Positions 27,641-37,209 of a DNA stretch of 64,000 nucleotides are shown one piece after another. The stretch lies in assembly GCA_020853815.1 (NCBI GenBank), contig JADYYE010000096.1:37927-101926 (forward strand), given 5' to 3'. Source of the stretch: Phycisphaerales bacterium (GTDB lineage Bacteria; Planctomycetota; Phycisphaerae; Phycisphaerales; UBA1924). The translations under genes were made by a program, and so were the position numbers. The notes under the pieces are model-generated. The model did no database searches, was not told the DNA's origin, and saw only the letters and a list, made by a program, of their open reading frames with translations. Each line of letters begins with the position of its first letter. Within the stretch, counting starts at the first letter, position 1.

Positions 27641-28165
27641 GGTGGGAGTGGGAGGAGTCGCTCGGGCGTGTGTGGGAGGGTGGTGACTGGCGGATTGTTG
27701 GTCGTTCCCCGCCCTCTCGCTCCATCCCTTGCGCTTCCAGTCCCTTTCGTGCGTTTGCGGGTTGTGTTGCGGCGTGATTCCATGCTGGGAGCTGGCTCTG
27801 GCCCGGTTCTTTAAGGACGCGAGCGCGGGGACGCTGCCGGAGACTTTGGAATCCGGGGCGGATTCACATTCGGACTCGCATTGAAATCCGGGCGGATGGG
27901 AATGGAATCCGGAAGAACTTGAAGACGACCGGGGACCGGTGGGCCATCCCAGACATACGGGTTTCGGTAGAGACTCCGTACCGGGCCGCGTGGGCCATCT
28001 TCCTGGGTATCGGTGGTCGATGAATCCCCGCTCACTCAACCCCCGGTTCGGGCGCCGGGACTTGGCCTGGGAGCCCACGGGTTTCAGGCGTGGCTCGGTC
28101 CTTACCTGCCGCACCTTCTTTGGTCTTGATGCCAGCCATCCAGAACCGAAGGCGCGGAGCAGCGC
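27641..28165. other. 525-base gene-free region
   Basis: No gene is convincing on either strand. 27726-27748 resembles 518-540. The block GTGGGCCATC occurs twice (27938-27947 and 27987-27996) in related contexts, and the region around 27920-28080 is rich in short GGGCC/CCGG dyads, so a structured RNA is conceivable. I cannot match it to a known RNA class. Confidence 0.3.
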
Positions 28166-29131
28166 TCATTCCTCACACGTGACGGCCGGAGGGTCCTCGT
28201 GTTTGGCGCGGGCGCAGATGATCGCGCCCAGGAGGATGAGGGCGCCGCCCACGAACTGGATGAGCGTGAGGCGTTCGTGGAGGAAGATGCCGCCGACGGC
28301 GACCGTGGCCGCGGCCTCGAGCGTGGAGATCGTCGAGGCGCGGACCGAGCCGAGGCGCTTCAAGCCCGCGAGAACACAGAGGATCGCGATGACCGTAGAG
28401 AAGATCGAGATCAGGGCGACGCCGGCCCAGCCCTTGGGCGATTGCGGCGGGTGCCAGCCGTCGCCCAACGTGGCCCAGAGCGAAAAGACCGCGGCGGCGG
28501 AGAGGCAGACCAGGGTGGTGACCGCCAGGGGGTTGTTGTTTCGGGTGACCTGGCCGCCGACGAGCATGTAGACGGCGTAGGCGATGGCGCAGGACACTCC
28601 GAGCACGACGCCGAGAGTGGGGGAGCCTCCCGGCGGGCCGCCCGAGGCGCCGGTGAGCGCAGGGACGACGGTGAAGGCGGACCCGAGCATGGCGAGGATG
28701 AGGGCGACGAGGCGTGCGCGGCCGAGCCTTTCGCGGAAAAGGAGCCAGGACGCGATCGCGACCGGCGCGGGGTAGAGATAGAGAAGGAGGGCGACCAGGC
28801 CCGAGGGGATGTGCTTCAAGGCGAAGAAGTAGGTTCCGGCCTCAATGACATAGAGGACCGCGCCCATGGAGCAGGCAAGCCAGAACATCGCGCCCTTGGG
28901 CCAAGGGACGCGGCGGATGAGCGCGATGGCGAGCAGGACGGTCCCGGCCACGGAAAAGCGGAGGGCCAGGAGCGTGACGGTGTCGGCGCCGGCGTCGACG
29001 GCCCAGCCTCGGAGGAGGCCCATGAAGCCGTAGCCGAGTGCCGCAATGGCAAGCTGGACAAACCCGATCAGGTCGGAGCGTGCATGGTGGACGGGCCCTG
29101 GCGCGGCGGGGTCAGCCATGGCTAAGCTCAC
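28166..29131 (-). CDS. DMT-superfamily (EamA) transporter
   Basis: A 321-residue membrane protein with ten predicted helices in two EamA halves. Typical pieces are LRFSVAGTVLLAIALIRR, TYFFALKHIPSGLVALLLYL in half one and STISTLEAAATVAVGGIFLHE in half two. The superfamily exports amino acids, nucleotides or other metabolites; the substrate is unknown. An internal ATG at 29119 is also possible. It is divergent from ybeY with about 90 bases between starts. Confidence 0.87.
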   Translation of the reverse strand: MSLAMADPAAPGPVHHARSDLIGFVQLAIAALGYGFMGLLRGWAVDAGADTVTLLALRFSVAGTVLLAIALIRRVPWPKGAMFWLACSMGAVLYVIEAGTYFFALKHIPSGLVALLLYLYPAPVAIASWLLFRERLGRARLVALILAMLGSAFTVVPALTGASGGPPGGSPTLGVVLGVSCAIAYAVYMLVGGQVTRNNNPLAVTTLVCLSAAAVFSLWATLGDGWHPPQSPKGWAGVALISIFSTVIAILCVLAGLKRLGSVRASTISTLEAAATVAVGGIFLHERLTLIQFVGGALILLGAIICARAKHEDPPAVTCEE

Positions 29132-29224
29132 GGATCGACTCAGAGGCGTTTATTATCGGACGATATAGCAAACATTTTCCTTACAATGAGCGTTCGGTGG
29201 CGGTTCATCGTACAATGGGCAGCG

Positions 29225-29773
29225 ATGGACGGGGTTCCAAACGAATCTGAGGGCATGGCTCCCCGACGGCCGGGACGTGTCGAATTGATCGACGCGACGG
29301 GGAGGCTATCCCCGGAAGACGCACGATGGATCGCGGACCATGCCGTCCGGGCGATGCGGGTGCTCGAGGCCGACGGCGAGGTCCGGGTGCGGGTGGTGGC
29401 GGACGCGGAGATGGCGGCGGCCCACTTGGAATACGCCGAGGTCGAGGGGACGACCGACGTCCTGACCTTTGACATGAGCGAGCCCAACGCGGACGGGACG
29501 CGGATGGAGCTGGACGTCGATGTCCTGGCGTGCCTTGATGAGGCGGGGCGGCAGGCGGAACGGCGCGGGCACCCGGTGCGGTGCGAGCTGCTCCTGTATG
29601 TCGTTCACGGCGTGCTGCACTGCCTTGGCTTTGACGACCACGACGACGAGGAATATGCGCGGATGCACGCCGAGGAGGATCGGGTGCTCGAGGCGATCGG
29701 CGTGGGGAGCGTGTTTGGGGGCGCGTCTGGAGGGGTGTCTGGGGCTGGGGCGACCGGGGAGGGCCCGCGATGA
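29225..29773 (+). CDS. ybeY: Endoribonuclease YbeY
   Basis: A 182-residue protein with the YbeY zinc motif HGVLHCLGFDDH (three histidines spaced HxxxHxxxxxH) and upstream TTDVLTFDM. YbeY is needed for 16S rRNA 3'-end maturation and ribosome quality control. The C-terminus is a Gly/Ser-rich extension. The ATG at 29225 has no ribosome binding site but a TACAAT box (29211-29216) ends eight bases upstream, so the mRNA may be leaderless. Its stop overlaps the next gene's ATG (ATGA), a linkage with CorC-type genes seen in many bacteria. Confidence 0.92.
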   Translation: MDGVPNESEGMAPRRPGRVELIDATGRLSPEDARWIADHAVRAMRVLEADGEVRVRVVADAEMAAAHLEYAEVEGTTDVLTFDMSEPNADGTRMELDVDVLACLDEAGRQAERRGHPVRCELLLYVVHGVLHCLGFDDHDDEEYARMHAEEDRVLEAIGVGSVFGGASGGVSGAGATGEGPR

Positions 29774-31170
29774 AAAGCGAGGCTTGGTTCTGGATCGCCT
29801 TGGCGTCAACGGTCATTTCGGGCGTCTGCTCGACGCTTTTTCACGCGCTGCGCGAAGTGGCGCGTTCGCGGCTGGAGCAGGTGGCGCGCGACCGGAACAA
29901 CAAGGGGCTGATGCGTCGAGTCGATGCAATTCTTGACGACCTGGACGGACACGCCAACGCGATGGCGCTCCCGCGAATCGTGGCGAACCTGGTGCTGGCG
30001 CCGGCCCTGGTTTTTCATTCGTGGCACTCGCGCGGCGGTGAACAGCTGGACTGGGCCGACGTGTCGATCGGGCTGGGGGCGGCGGCGGCGGTGGTGTGGG
30101 TGTTCGGACTGGCGATCCCGACCGGGATCGCTCGACACGCGGCGGCAGAGACGATCTGCCTGTGGTCCACGCTGGTGCGGGCCGGGTACATTCTGGCGAC
30201 GCCCTTCAACGTGGTGGTGCGGTTCTTTGACGAGGTGGTGCGGCGTTTGGCCGATCGTCCCGCGACCGCGCCGGAGCAGCAGGCGCACGCGGAGCTGATG
30301 TCGGTCGTGGACGAAGCGCGGCAGGAAGGGCAGTTCGATCGGGTCGAGAGCGACATGATCGAGGCGGTGGTGAAGTTCCGCGACATGACCGTGGCGCAGA
30401 TCATGACGCCGCGCACCGAGATGGAGGCGATGGCGCTGACCAACAGCCTTGGCGAGGTGACGGCGACGCTGCGCCGCAGCAATCACAGCCGCCTTCCGGT
30501 GTACGACGGGACGCTGGATCGGATCGTGGGCGTGTTCTATGTGAAGGACCTGATGCGCTGGATGGCGGGCGAGGCGCAGCGGATGGGGAAGACGTTTGAT
30601 TTCAAGGCGATCCTGCGTCCGGCGATCTTCGTGCCCGAGACCAAGACGATCCGCGAGCTGCTGACGGAGCTGCTGCAGAACAAGGTCCACCTGGTGATGG
30701 TCGCGGACGAATACGGCGGGACGGCGGGCCTAGTGACGATCGAGGACATCGTCGAGCAGATCGTGGGCGAGATCAAGGACGAGTACGAGCTCCCCGAGGA
30801 CGACAAGCCCGAGGTGGTGATCGCGGAGGACAAGCGATCGGCGACCATCGATGCGAGGGCGTACATCGTCGACGCGAACGAGGGCCTGCGCGATCTTGGC
30901 GTGGAGTTGCCCGCGAGCGAGGACTACGACACGGTGGGCGGCTTTGTGACCGTGACGCTGGGCAGGATCCCGCCGCGGGGCGAGCGGTTTGAGCACGACG
31001 GCGCGGTGGTAACGGTGCTGGCGGCGGAGCCGACGCGCGTGACGCTGGTGCGGGTGGAGCCGAAGCCCTCGGGCGATTCGGGGGACGAGGGTCGTCGATC
31101 GGATGAGGGGATCGGCGCGGGAGACATCAAGGTCCGAGCGCGCGGGTCCGAGGAGGCCGCGTCGAGCTGA
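29770..31170 (+). CDS. CNNM/CBS-domain (CorC/TlyC-type) membrane protein
   Basis: A 466-residue protein with an N-terminal DUF21/CNNM membrane region (about 1-140), then a CBS pair (FRDMTVAQIMTPRTEMEAM and LVMVADEYGGTAGLVTIEDI, followed by VEQIVGEIKDEY) and a C-terminal CorC/HlyC transporter-associated domain (LPASEDYDTVGGFVTVTLG). The family is linked to magnesium or cobalt homeostasis. It is translationally coupled to ybeY. The C-terminal 40 residues are charged and probably disordered. Confidence 0.9.
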   Translation: MKSEAWFWIALASTVISGVCSTLFHALREVARSRLEQVARDRNNKGLMRRVDAILDDLDGHANAMALPRIVANLVLAPALVFHSWHSRGGEQLDWADVSIGLGAAAAVVWVFGLAIPTGIARHAAAETICLWSTLVRAGYILATPFNVVVRFFDEVVRRLADRPATAPEQQAHAELMSVVDEARQEGQFDRVESDMIEAVVKFRDMTVAQIMTPRTEMEAMALTNSLGEVTATLRRSNHSRLPVYDGTLDRIVGVFYVKDLMRWMAGEAQRMGKTFDFKAILRPAIFVPETKTIRELLTELLQNKVHLVMVADEYGGTAGLVTIEDIVEQIVGEIKDEYELPEDDKPEVVIAEDKRSATIDARAYIVDANEGLRDLGVELPASEDYDTVGGFVTVTLGRIPPRGERFEHDGAVVTVLAAEPTRVTLVRVEPKPSGDSGDEGRRSDEGIGAGDIKVRARGSEEAASS

Positions 31171-31213
31171 GCCGGCGGCGCTTTGTTCCGCGTCGTCCCG
31201 CTACCATCTGCGC

Positions 31214-32830
31214 ATGCCCCTTCGCCTGTACAACACCCTGACGAGGACGGAAGAGGACTTTGTGCCGCGTGACCCCGCGCGGGTGACGTTCTATTCCTGC
31301 GGGCCGACGGTGTATGACGATGCGCACATCGGGAATTTTCGCTCGTTTCTGGCGGCGGACGTTCTTCGACGCTGGGTTGAGTCTTCCTTGTGCGAGTTGA
31401 AGGGCGCGGACGGGAAGACGCACAAGGGCCCGCGGAAGGTCGTGCATGTGATGAACATCACGGACGTCGGGCACATGACCGACGACGCGGAAGGCGGCGA
31501 GTCGGGCGAGGACCGCATGGCGGTCGCGGGCAAGAGAATCGCCGAGGCCAAGAAGTCGGGCAAGCTCCCCGCGGACGTGAAGATCGATCCGAGCAATCCG
31601 TTCCAGATCGCGCGGTTCTATGAGGATCGGTTCAAGGACGACGCCAAGAGACTGGGGCTGAAGCTGGCGATCGAGGCGGAGACGGACCCGACACTCCAGC
31701 CGCGTGCGACCGCGAGCGTCGATGGGATGAAAGAACTCATCAAGCGGCTGATCGCGAAGGGCTACGCGTATGTCGTGGGCGGCGCGGGCGAGCGCGTGGT
31801 GTACTTCGACGTGCAGAAGTTCCCAACGTACGGGCGGCTGAGCGGCAACACGCTCGACCAGCTGCGCGAGGGCGCGGGCGGGCGCGTGGCGGCGTCGAAC
31901 CAGGCGAGCAAACGCCACCCGGCGGACTTCCTCCTGTGGAAGGAGGACTCGTCGCACATCATGAAGTGGGACTCGCCCTGGGGTGCGGGGTATCCGGGCT
32001 GGCACATCGAGTGCTCGGTGATGAGCTTCCAGCGGCTGGTGGGCAACGACCTCTCCGCGACGATCCCGAACGGCGAGGCGCTGATCGACCTGCACTCGGG
32101 CGGCGAGGACAACATCTTCCCGCACCACGAGTGCGAGATCGCCCAGTCGTGCTGCGCCTTCAACGCGACGCCCGACAAGGGCGGGTACGCACGCATGTGG
32201 TTCCACCCGCGCTTCCTGCTCGTCGAGGGCACGAAGATGAGCAAGAGCAAGGGAAACTTCTTCACGGCCCGCGATCTCTTCGCCAAGGGGGTCGAGCCCG
32301 CGGCGCTCCGGCTGGAATTGGTGCGCACGCACTATCGGAGCAACGCGAACTTCACGATGCAGGGGCTGGCGGACTCGCAGAGGCAGGTCGAGCGTTGGCG
32401 GCGGTTTGTCGAGAGCGCCGCGGGCGACGCGTCGCACTCGCAGGGATCGCGCGATGACGCGATGCTGGGGTTTGCGCAGGCGCTGAACGCGGACCTGAAC
32501 ATCGCGGCCGCGATCGCGGAAGTGAACAAGTTCGTCGCGCGGACCGAGAAGCCCGGGACACAGGACGCGGAGTTGATGAAGGTCTTCGATGGCGTGCTGG
32601 GTGTGCTGGAACTGCAGCGCCCCGTCGCGGCGTCGACGGACATCGGCATCTTCGCGCCGGGTGTCGCGCCGGACCCGTCGGTGGTGGCCAAGCTGGAGGA
32701 GCGCCGCGCCGCCCGGGCCGCCAAGGACTTTGCGCGCTCGGACAAGATCCGCGATGAACTGCTGGCGATGGGGTATGCGATCAAGGATGTGGCGGGCGGC
32801 AAGGTCGAGGTGAGGCGGACGGGGGTGTAA
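31214..32830 (+). CDS. cysS: Cysteinyl-tRNA synthetase
   Basis: A 538-residue class I synthetase with FYSCGPTVYDDAHIGNFR (HIGH-like motif and zinc cysteine), HSGGEDNIFPHHECEIAQ (zinc and specificity region) and KMSKSKGNF. It attaches cysteine to tRNA-Cys. The ATG at 31214 is supported because MPLRLYNTLTRTEEDF is the usual N-terminus. No ribosome binding site is seen, but TACCAT ends six bases upstream. It carries an insertion of about 50 residues (AEAKKSGKLPADVKIDPS) in the region after the first conserved block. Confidence 0.95.
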   Translation: MPLRLYNTLTRTEEDFVPRDPARVTFYSCGPTVYDDAHIGNFRSFLAADVLRRWVESSLCELKGADGKTHKGPRKVVHVMNITDVGHMTDDAEGGESGEDRMAVAGKRIAEAKKSGKLPADVKIDPSNPFQIARFYEDRFKDDAKRLGLKLAIEAETDPTLQPRATASVDGMKELIKRLIAKGYAYVVGGAGERVVYFDVQKFPTYGRLSGNTLDQLREGAGGRVAASNQASKRHPADFLLWKEDSSHIMKWDSPWGAGYPGWHIECSVMSFQRLVGNDLSATIPNGEALIDLHSGGEDNIFPHHECEIAQSCCAFNATPDKGGYARMWFHPRFLLVEGTKMSKSKGNFFTARDLFAKGVEPAALRLELVRTHYRSNANFTMQGLADSQRQVERWRRFVESAAGDASHSQGSRDDAMLGFAQALNADLNIAAAIAEVNKFVARTEKPGTQDAELMKVFDGVLGVLELQRPVAASTDIGIFAPGVAPDPSVVAKLEERRAARAAKDFARSDKIRDELLAMGYAIKDVAGGKVEVRRTGV

Positions 32831-32837
32831 AGGGCTT

Positions 32838-33052
32838 CACCACGGAGGGACACGGAGAAGCACGGAGGGGAAGAGAAGGGTTTTCAACACAGAGGCACAG
32901 TGCAGCAGAGAAGAAGTACAGAAGGGGGCGGAAAAGCAAGGATGCGGGGCTGATCGCTGGGCATTGTTCGTGCGGTGTGAATGCGGCGATTTCAGTTCGT
33001 TTGGTCTTTTCAATGTGTTCATCTCCGTGGTTCTCCGCGTCCCTCCGTGGTG
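32838..33052. repeat. Inverted-repeat element of the CACGGAGG family between cysS and the LptF/G-type gene
   Basis: The arms at 32838-32868 and 33022-33052 are inverted copies matching at 28 of 31 bases (motif CACCACGGAGGGAC...). The 150 bases between contain an ACACAGAGGCACAG-type unit. The whole behaves like a small palindromic element. Its right arm reads into the frame upstream of the next gene and creates a spurious extension with the peptide LRGSPRPSVV. Confidence 0.75.
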
Positions 33053-33109
33053 AGGACTCCGTGGCGAGGACGTGAAGGGGAGCGTGGGCGGGAGGCGCGA
33101 GCGATCACG

Positions 33110-34798
33110 ATGACATTCGGCATGCCGATCTCGCTGTGGAAGTACATCACGCTCGAGCTGTGGCGCATCATCGCGCTCACGGGCGCGGTGCTCGTCGCGG
33201 TGATCGCGTTCGCGGCGTCGATCAAGCCCATGGCGGACGGCAAGATCACGCCCGTCGAGGCGCTGCAGTTCATGGGGCTGGCGATCGTGCCGATGCTGCA
33301 GTACGCCCTGCCGTTCGCGGCGGGGTTCGGCGCGACGCTGGCGTACCACCGGCTGTCGCACGACAACGAGGTGACGGCGGCGTACGCGGGCGGCGTTTCG
33401 CACCGCGCGGTGCTCATGCCCGCGATCATCACGGGCGTGATCCTGGGCGTGGGGTTGCTCGGGCTCAACCAGTTCATCATGCCGCGGTTCCTGCGCTCGA
33501 TGGAGGTGCTGATCGCGCAGAACCTCTCGAAGGTGCTGGTGAACTCGGTGCAGCGCGGGCAGCCGGTGGTGCGCGAGGGGACGGTGCTGTACGCGGATCG
33601 GGTCGTCGCGCTCAACCCCGAGGACAGCCCGCAACTGAAGGCGGCGGGGGCCCGCGAGTGGCTGGTGCTGTACGGCGTGATGGTGCTGACGTTCGACAAG
33701 GAAGGCGAGCTGGAGCGCGAGGCGGCGGCCAATCGCGCCCAGGTCGTGCTGCTCCCGGGCGGCGCGAACGACGGCGGCGCGACGCGCGCGGTCGTGCAGC
33801 TCGAGCAGGGGAGCGCCCGCGACGGCGACCGGGCCTACGCGAAGTTTGAGACGCTCCCGCTCTGGATGAACATCTCCAACGCGTTCAAGGACGATCCGAA
33901 GTTCCTGACCTTCGGCGAACTCGTCGAATTGCGCGGGCGTCCCGAGGGGATGAACTGGATCGAGGTGCAACGGCGCGACCTGGCGTATCACGTCGCCGAG
34001 CGCGTCACGACCGAGGCGCTGCGGAAGGAGCTGGCGGAGAAGGGGATGGCGACGCTCCGCGATCCGCAGGGGACGGAGTTCGTGATCAGGGCGAAGGACG
34101 CCGCGGTTCGGTCGCCGGATTGGCGCTGGGTTCTGCAGCCTGCGAAGGCGGGCGGAGCGATCGAGGTCGAGAAGCGATTGGTGGGTGCGGCGCCGACCAA
34201 GTTCTCAACGATCGACGCGGGCCTCTACACCGACATGGGCGGGCCGGACCGGCTTTCGCGGTCGATGACGATGCGGTTGGAGCTCGACAACGTGGCGGCG
34301 GGCCCGGGGTCGAGGGACCAGGCGGCGGGCAAGCGGACCAAGCTCGTGTTCAGCGAGCTCTCGCTGGTGAACGGGCCGATGGAGACGCTTCTTGACCCCG
34401 CGAGGACACCGGCGGCCAAGCTGCTTGGTGACGCGAGGCCGCGCGTGGAGAAGGCGGGCGACGAGTTCGTGAAGAGGCCGTACGCGGACCTTGAGCACTC
34501 GATCGCGAGCCTGCTCCGCGAGATTACGAGCAAGCAGAACGAGCGGTTCGCGATGAGCGTGGCGTGCGTGGTGATGGTGGTGGCGGGCGCGATGACGGCG
34601 GTGCGGCTGTCGGGCAGCCTGCCCTTGACGGTGTACCTGTGGAGCTTCTTCCCCGCGCTGGCGACGGTGATCACGATCTCCAGCGGGCAGCAGCTGACGC
34701 ACGAGCACGGCTGGCCGGGGCTGATGGTTTTGTGGGGCGGCGTGGGGATCATGGGGGCGTACGCGGCGGTCGGGTACTGGCGATTGACGCGGCACTGA
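33110..34798 (+). CDS. LptF/LptG family LPS export permease (long form)
   Basis: A 562-residue protein with the LptF/G layout: ISLWKYITLELWRIIALTGA as membrane helix 1, further helices near 60-130 (LPFAAGFGATLAYHRLSHDN), a periplasmic beta-jellyroll region expanded to about 350 residues, and two C-terminal helices with LPLTVYLWSFFPALATVI. LptFG with LptB extracts lipopolysaccharide from the inner membrane. The ATG at 33110 (or 33122) is preferred, since upstream sequence is an inverted repeat. The second LptF/G-type gene lies 2.4 kb downstream, with two lipid-modifying genes between. Confidence 0.85.
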   Translation: MTFGMPISLWKYITLELWRIIALTGAVLVAVIAFAASIKPMADGKITPVEALQFMGLAIVPMLQYALPFAAGFGATLAYHRLSHDNEVTAAYAGGVSHRAVLMPAIITGVILGVGLLGLNQFIMPRFLRSMEVLIAQNLSKVLVNSVQRGQPVVREGTVLYADRVVALNPEDSPQLKAAGAREWLVLYGVMVLTFDKEGELEREAAANRAQVVLLPGGANDGGATRAVVQLEQGSARDGDRAYAKFETLPLWMNISNAFKDDPKFLTFGELVELRGRPEGMNWIEVQRRDLAYHVAERVTTEALRKELAEKGMATLRDPQGTEFVIRAKDAAVRSPDWRWVLQPAKAGGAIEVEKRLVGAAPTKFSTIDAGLYTDMGGPDRLSRSMTMRLELDNVAAGPGSRDQAAGKRTKLVFSELSLVNGPMETLLDPARTPAAKLLGDARPRVEKAGDEFVKRPYADLEHSIASLLREITSKQNERFAMSVACVVMVVAGAMTAVRLSGSLPLTVYLWSFFPALATVITISSGQQLTHEHGWPGLMVLWGGVGIMGAYAAVGYWRLTRH

Positions 34799-34843
34799 GC
34801 GAGTCTCACGAGGGAACGCGGGGCGAGCGGCCCCGATCGCACG

Positions 34844-36511
34844 ATGACGCGAGCAGAGAGAAAGCACATCCATGCTCGGACCGGAACGTGGGCCCCCTGG
34901 GCCGAGTCGTCGGCGGTCGTGGTCGCGCTGGTGCTCTTGGCCACGATCGCGCGCCTGGTGTATCTGGCGTGGTTCAATCCCTATCCGCTGATCGAGGACG
35001 AGGCGCACTACTGGGAGTGGAGCCGCCGCCTTGAGTGGAGCTACTACAGCAAGGGTCCGGGGATCGCGTGGGCGATCGCGGCGTCGGTGAAGCTGCTGGG
35101 GACCAGCGAGTTCGGGGTGCGGGCTCCGGCGGCGATCGCGGGCGCGATCGCGGCCCTGGCGATGGCGGGGCTGGCGCGCGACTCGATGGGCGACAAGCGG
35201 GCCGGGTTCTTCGCCGCGGCGTGTCTCCTGCTCTCGCCGGTGTTTCAGGCGTTGTCGCTGCTCTCCACGATCGACATGCCGTACGTCGCGTGCTGGATGC
35301 TGGCGGTGTGGGCGGCGTGGCGGTGTCTGCACCGTGCGGGGGCTTGGTCGTGGGCGGGACTCGGCGGGGCGATCGGCGCGGGCGTGCTCTTCAAGTACAC
35401 GGCGCTGCTGCTCGTGCCCGGTTTGATCGTGTACGCCGTCGCGCGGCGCGGGCGGCTGAGGCTCCACCCGCGCGCGGGCACGCTCGTGCTCGTCGCGATC
35501 GCGATCGGGCTGCTCGGCATCGCGCCGGTCGTGATCTGGAACGCGCAGAACGGCTGGCCCACGGTGCACCATCTGCTCGGGCACCTGGGCGTCAAGGGCG
35601 GCGACATGCCCGAGGTGCGAGAAACGTACTCGCCGCTCTGGACGATGACGTTTCTCGTGTCGCAGCTCGGGCTGGCGGGAGCGGTGGGGGTGCTCGCGGT
35701 GATCGGGGGCGTGAAGGCGCTGCGCGATCACGACGTGGAGAGCGACGGGGCGCGCGAGAGCGCGGTGTTTCTGCTGCTCGCGGCGGCGCCGATCTTCTTG
35801 TTCTACTTCTTCGTGAGTTTCGTCAGCGAGGGCGAAGCAAACTGGGCGATCGCGGGACACGCGACGCTGATCCCGCTGGCGGCGTTCGGGCTTGTGCGCG
35901 GGATGGATCGATTCACGGTGCTGATGACGCGTTGGCGAGGGTTGGCCGAGCCGCGGCCGCGCTGGGGATTCCTGCTGCGTCGCCCCGAGACCGCGACGCA
36001 GGTCGCGTGGCACATCGCGATCGGCATCGGGCTGGTCGCGGGAATCGGGATGCTGCGCCCCGACTGGGCGTCGTCCCTTCCGGGCCTGGGCCGGTATGTG
36101 CCGGTCGCGAGGTTGACCAGCGCGACCAGCAACGCGGGGCAGGTGACGGAGTTGCTCGCGGAACTGCGCCGGCAAACGCACGCCGAGCCGATGGTCATCA
36201 GCCAGCATTACGGGCGGGCAAGCCAGATGGCGTTCTATCTTCCCGGGCGACCGACGGTGTTTTGTTCCAGCAGTCTGATGGCGGGGCGCCGTTGTCAGTA
36301 CGATCTGTGGGCCGAAACCGACCTTCGCCGGGCGACGGCGGGGCTGGTCGGGCGTCCGGCGGTGATGCTGGGCGCGACGCGAGAGCAGTGGGCCCCGTGG
36401 TTTGCGCGCGTGGAAGAGATCGGCGAGCTGCGCGGCGAGCACAAGCGCGGACGCCCGGCGTTTCTGGGCTATGGATTCAAGGGCATCGGTGGTGGAGCCG
36501 GGGGTTCGTGA
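34844..36511 (+). CDS. GT39/GT83-like membrane glycosyltransferase (ArnT/PMT-like)
   Basis: A 555-residue protein with ten or more membrane helices and the catalytic loop motif of GT-C transferases, DEAHYWEWSRRLEWSYYSKG, where the Asp-Glu pair is essential in ArnT and PMT enzymes. The C-terminal 150 residues form a soluble periplasmic domain. It probably moves a sugar from a polyprenyl carrier to a lipid or glycan, plausibly lipid A, given its position between the two LPS export permeases. Its TGA overlaps the next gene's ATG by one base. Confidence 0.82.
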   Translation: MTRAERKHIHARTGTWAPWAESSAVVVALVLLATIARLVYLAWFNPYPLIEDEAHYWEWSRRLEWSYYSKGPGIAWAIAASVKLLGTSEFGVRAPAAIAGAIAALAMAGLARDSMGDKRAGFFAAACLLLSPVFQALSLLSTIDMPYVACWMLAVWAAWRCLHRAGAWSWAGLGGAIGAGVLFKYTALLLVPGLIVYAVARRGRLRLHPRAGTLVLVAIAIGLLGIAPVVIWNAQNGWPTVHHLLGHLGVKGGDMPEVRETYSPLWTMTFLVSQLGLAGAVGVLAVIGGVKALRDHDVESDGARESAVFLLLAAAPIFLFYFFVSFVSEGEANWAIAGHATLIPLAAFGLVRGMDRFTVLMTRWRGLAEPRPRWGFLLRRPETATQVAWHIAIGIGLVAGIGMLRPDWASSLPGLGRYVPVARLTSATSNAGQVTELLAELRRQTHAEPMVISQHYGRASQMAFYLPGRPTVFCSSSLMAGRRCQYDLWAETDLRRATAGLVGRPAVMLGATREQWAPWFARVEEIGELRGEHKRGRPAFLGYGFKGIGGGAGGS

Positions 36512-37203
36512 TGGCGAGCGACCAGAAGACAACCTCGCTCCTGCCGATGGGGGCGCGCTGGCTCTCGCCGCGGGAGGCGAGGCTGCGCACGCGCCGGGTG
36601 CTGGTGACGATCGCGATGGTGCTGTTCGCGTTCATCGCCGCCAGCGTGCTGGATCGCTGGGCCTACTACTTCTTTAAGAGCGGAGATGCCGCACGGGTCG
36701 AGGGGCGCGACTGGTACCGCCTGCTGCGCGTCATGGGGTTCCTCCCGACCTGGCTCATCGTCGCGCTGGCGGCGTGGTTGCTCAGCAAGAAGGAATCGAT
36801 CGCGGCCCGTGTCTCGACTGCTCTCTCGATCCTCGCGGGTGCGACGCTCTCGGGGGCGGCGGCGGAACTGCTCAAGCTCGTCATCGCCCGCGAGCGCCCC
36901 GGCGAGGACGCACGGTACGTCTTCCGCGGGCTTTTCGCGGGGTTTTCCGATGGGAGCAACCTCGGTCTGCCCTCCAGCCATGCGGCGGTGGCGTTCGGCG
37001 GCGCGATCGCGCTCACGCTGGCGCGCCCGGTGCTCGGGCCGCTGGCGATCGTGCTGGCGGCGGGCTGCGCGTGGACGCGCCTGCTCGCCGGGGCTCATTT
37101 TCTGTCGGATGTCACGGGCGCGGCGATGCTGGCGTACGCTGTCACCCTCCCGGCCTGCCGCGTGCTGGGCCTGATTCCTCCCAAGTTGCCGAGGTTTGCC
37201 TAG
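36511..37203 (+). CDS. PAP2-family membrane phosphatase
   Basis: A 230-residue protein with five to six helices and the three-part PAP2 signature: KLVIARERPGED, PSSHAAVAFG, and TRLLAGAHFLSDVTGA (active-site histidines in the second and third). Family members dephosphorylate undecaprenyl diphosphate, phosphatidylglycerophosphate or lipid A. The context of an ArnT-like transferase and LptF/G points to lipid A or carrier-lipid dephosphorylation, which is inference. The ATG at 36511 is coupled to the stop of the transferase; the open frame upstream is only the antiphase of that gene. Confidence 0.87.
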   Translation: MASDQKTTSLLPMGARWLSPREARLRTRRVLVTIAMVLFAFIAASVLDRWAYYFFKSGDAARVEGRDWYRLLRVMGFLPTWLIVALAAWLLSKKESIAARVSTALSILAGATLSGAAAELLKLVIARERPGEDARYVFRGLFAGFSDGSNLGLPSSHAAVAFGGAIALTLARPVLGPLAIVLAAGCAWTRLLAGAHFLSDVTGAAMLAYAVTLPACRVLGLIPPKLPRFA

Positions 37204-37209
37204 TCACCC

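Noticed and set aside
32981..33109. N-terminal extension of the long LptF/G-type protein
   Set aside because: It is encoded by the right arm of the inverted repeat; the family start MTFGMPISLWKYITL follows.
35035..36510. Upstream extension of the PAP2 gene
   Set aside because: It is the frame-shifted reading of the glycosyltransferase; the PAP2 domain begins after the ATG at 36511.
34205..36532. 775-residue minus-strand frame across the LPS genes
   Set aside because: It is His/Arg/Pro-rich, with no domain, and opposite two well-supported membrane proteins.
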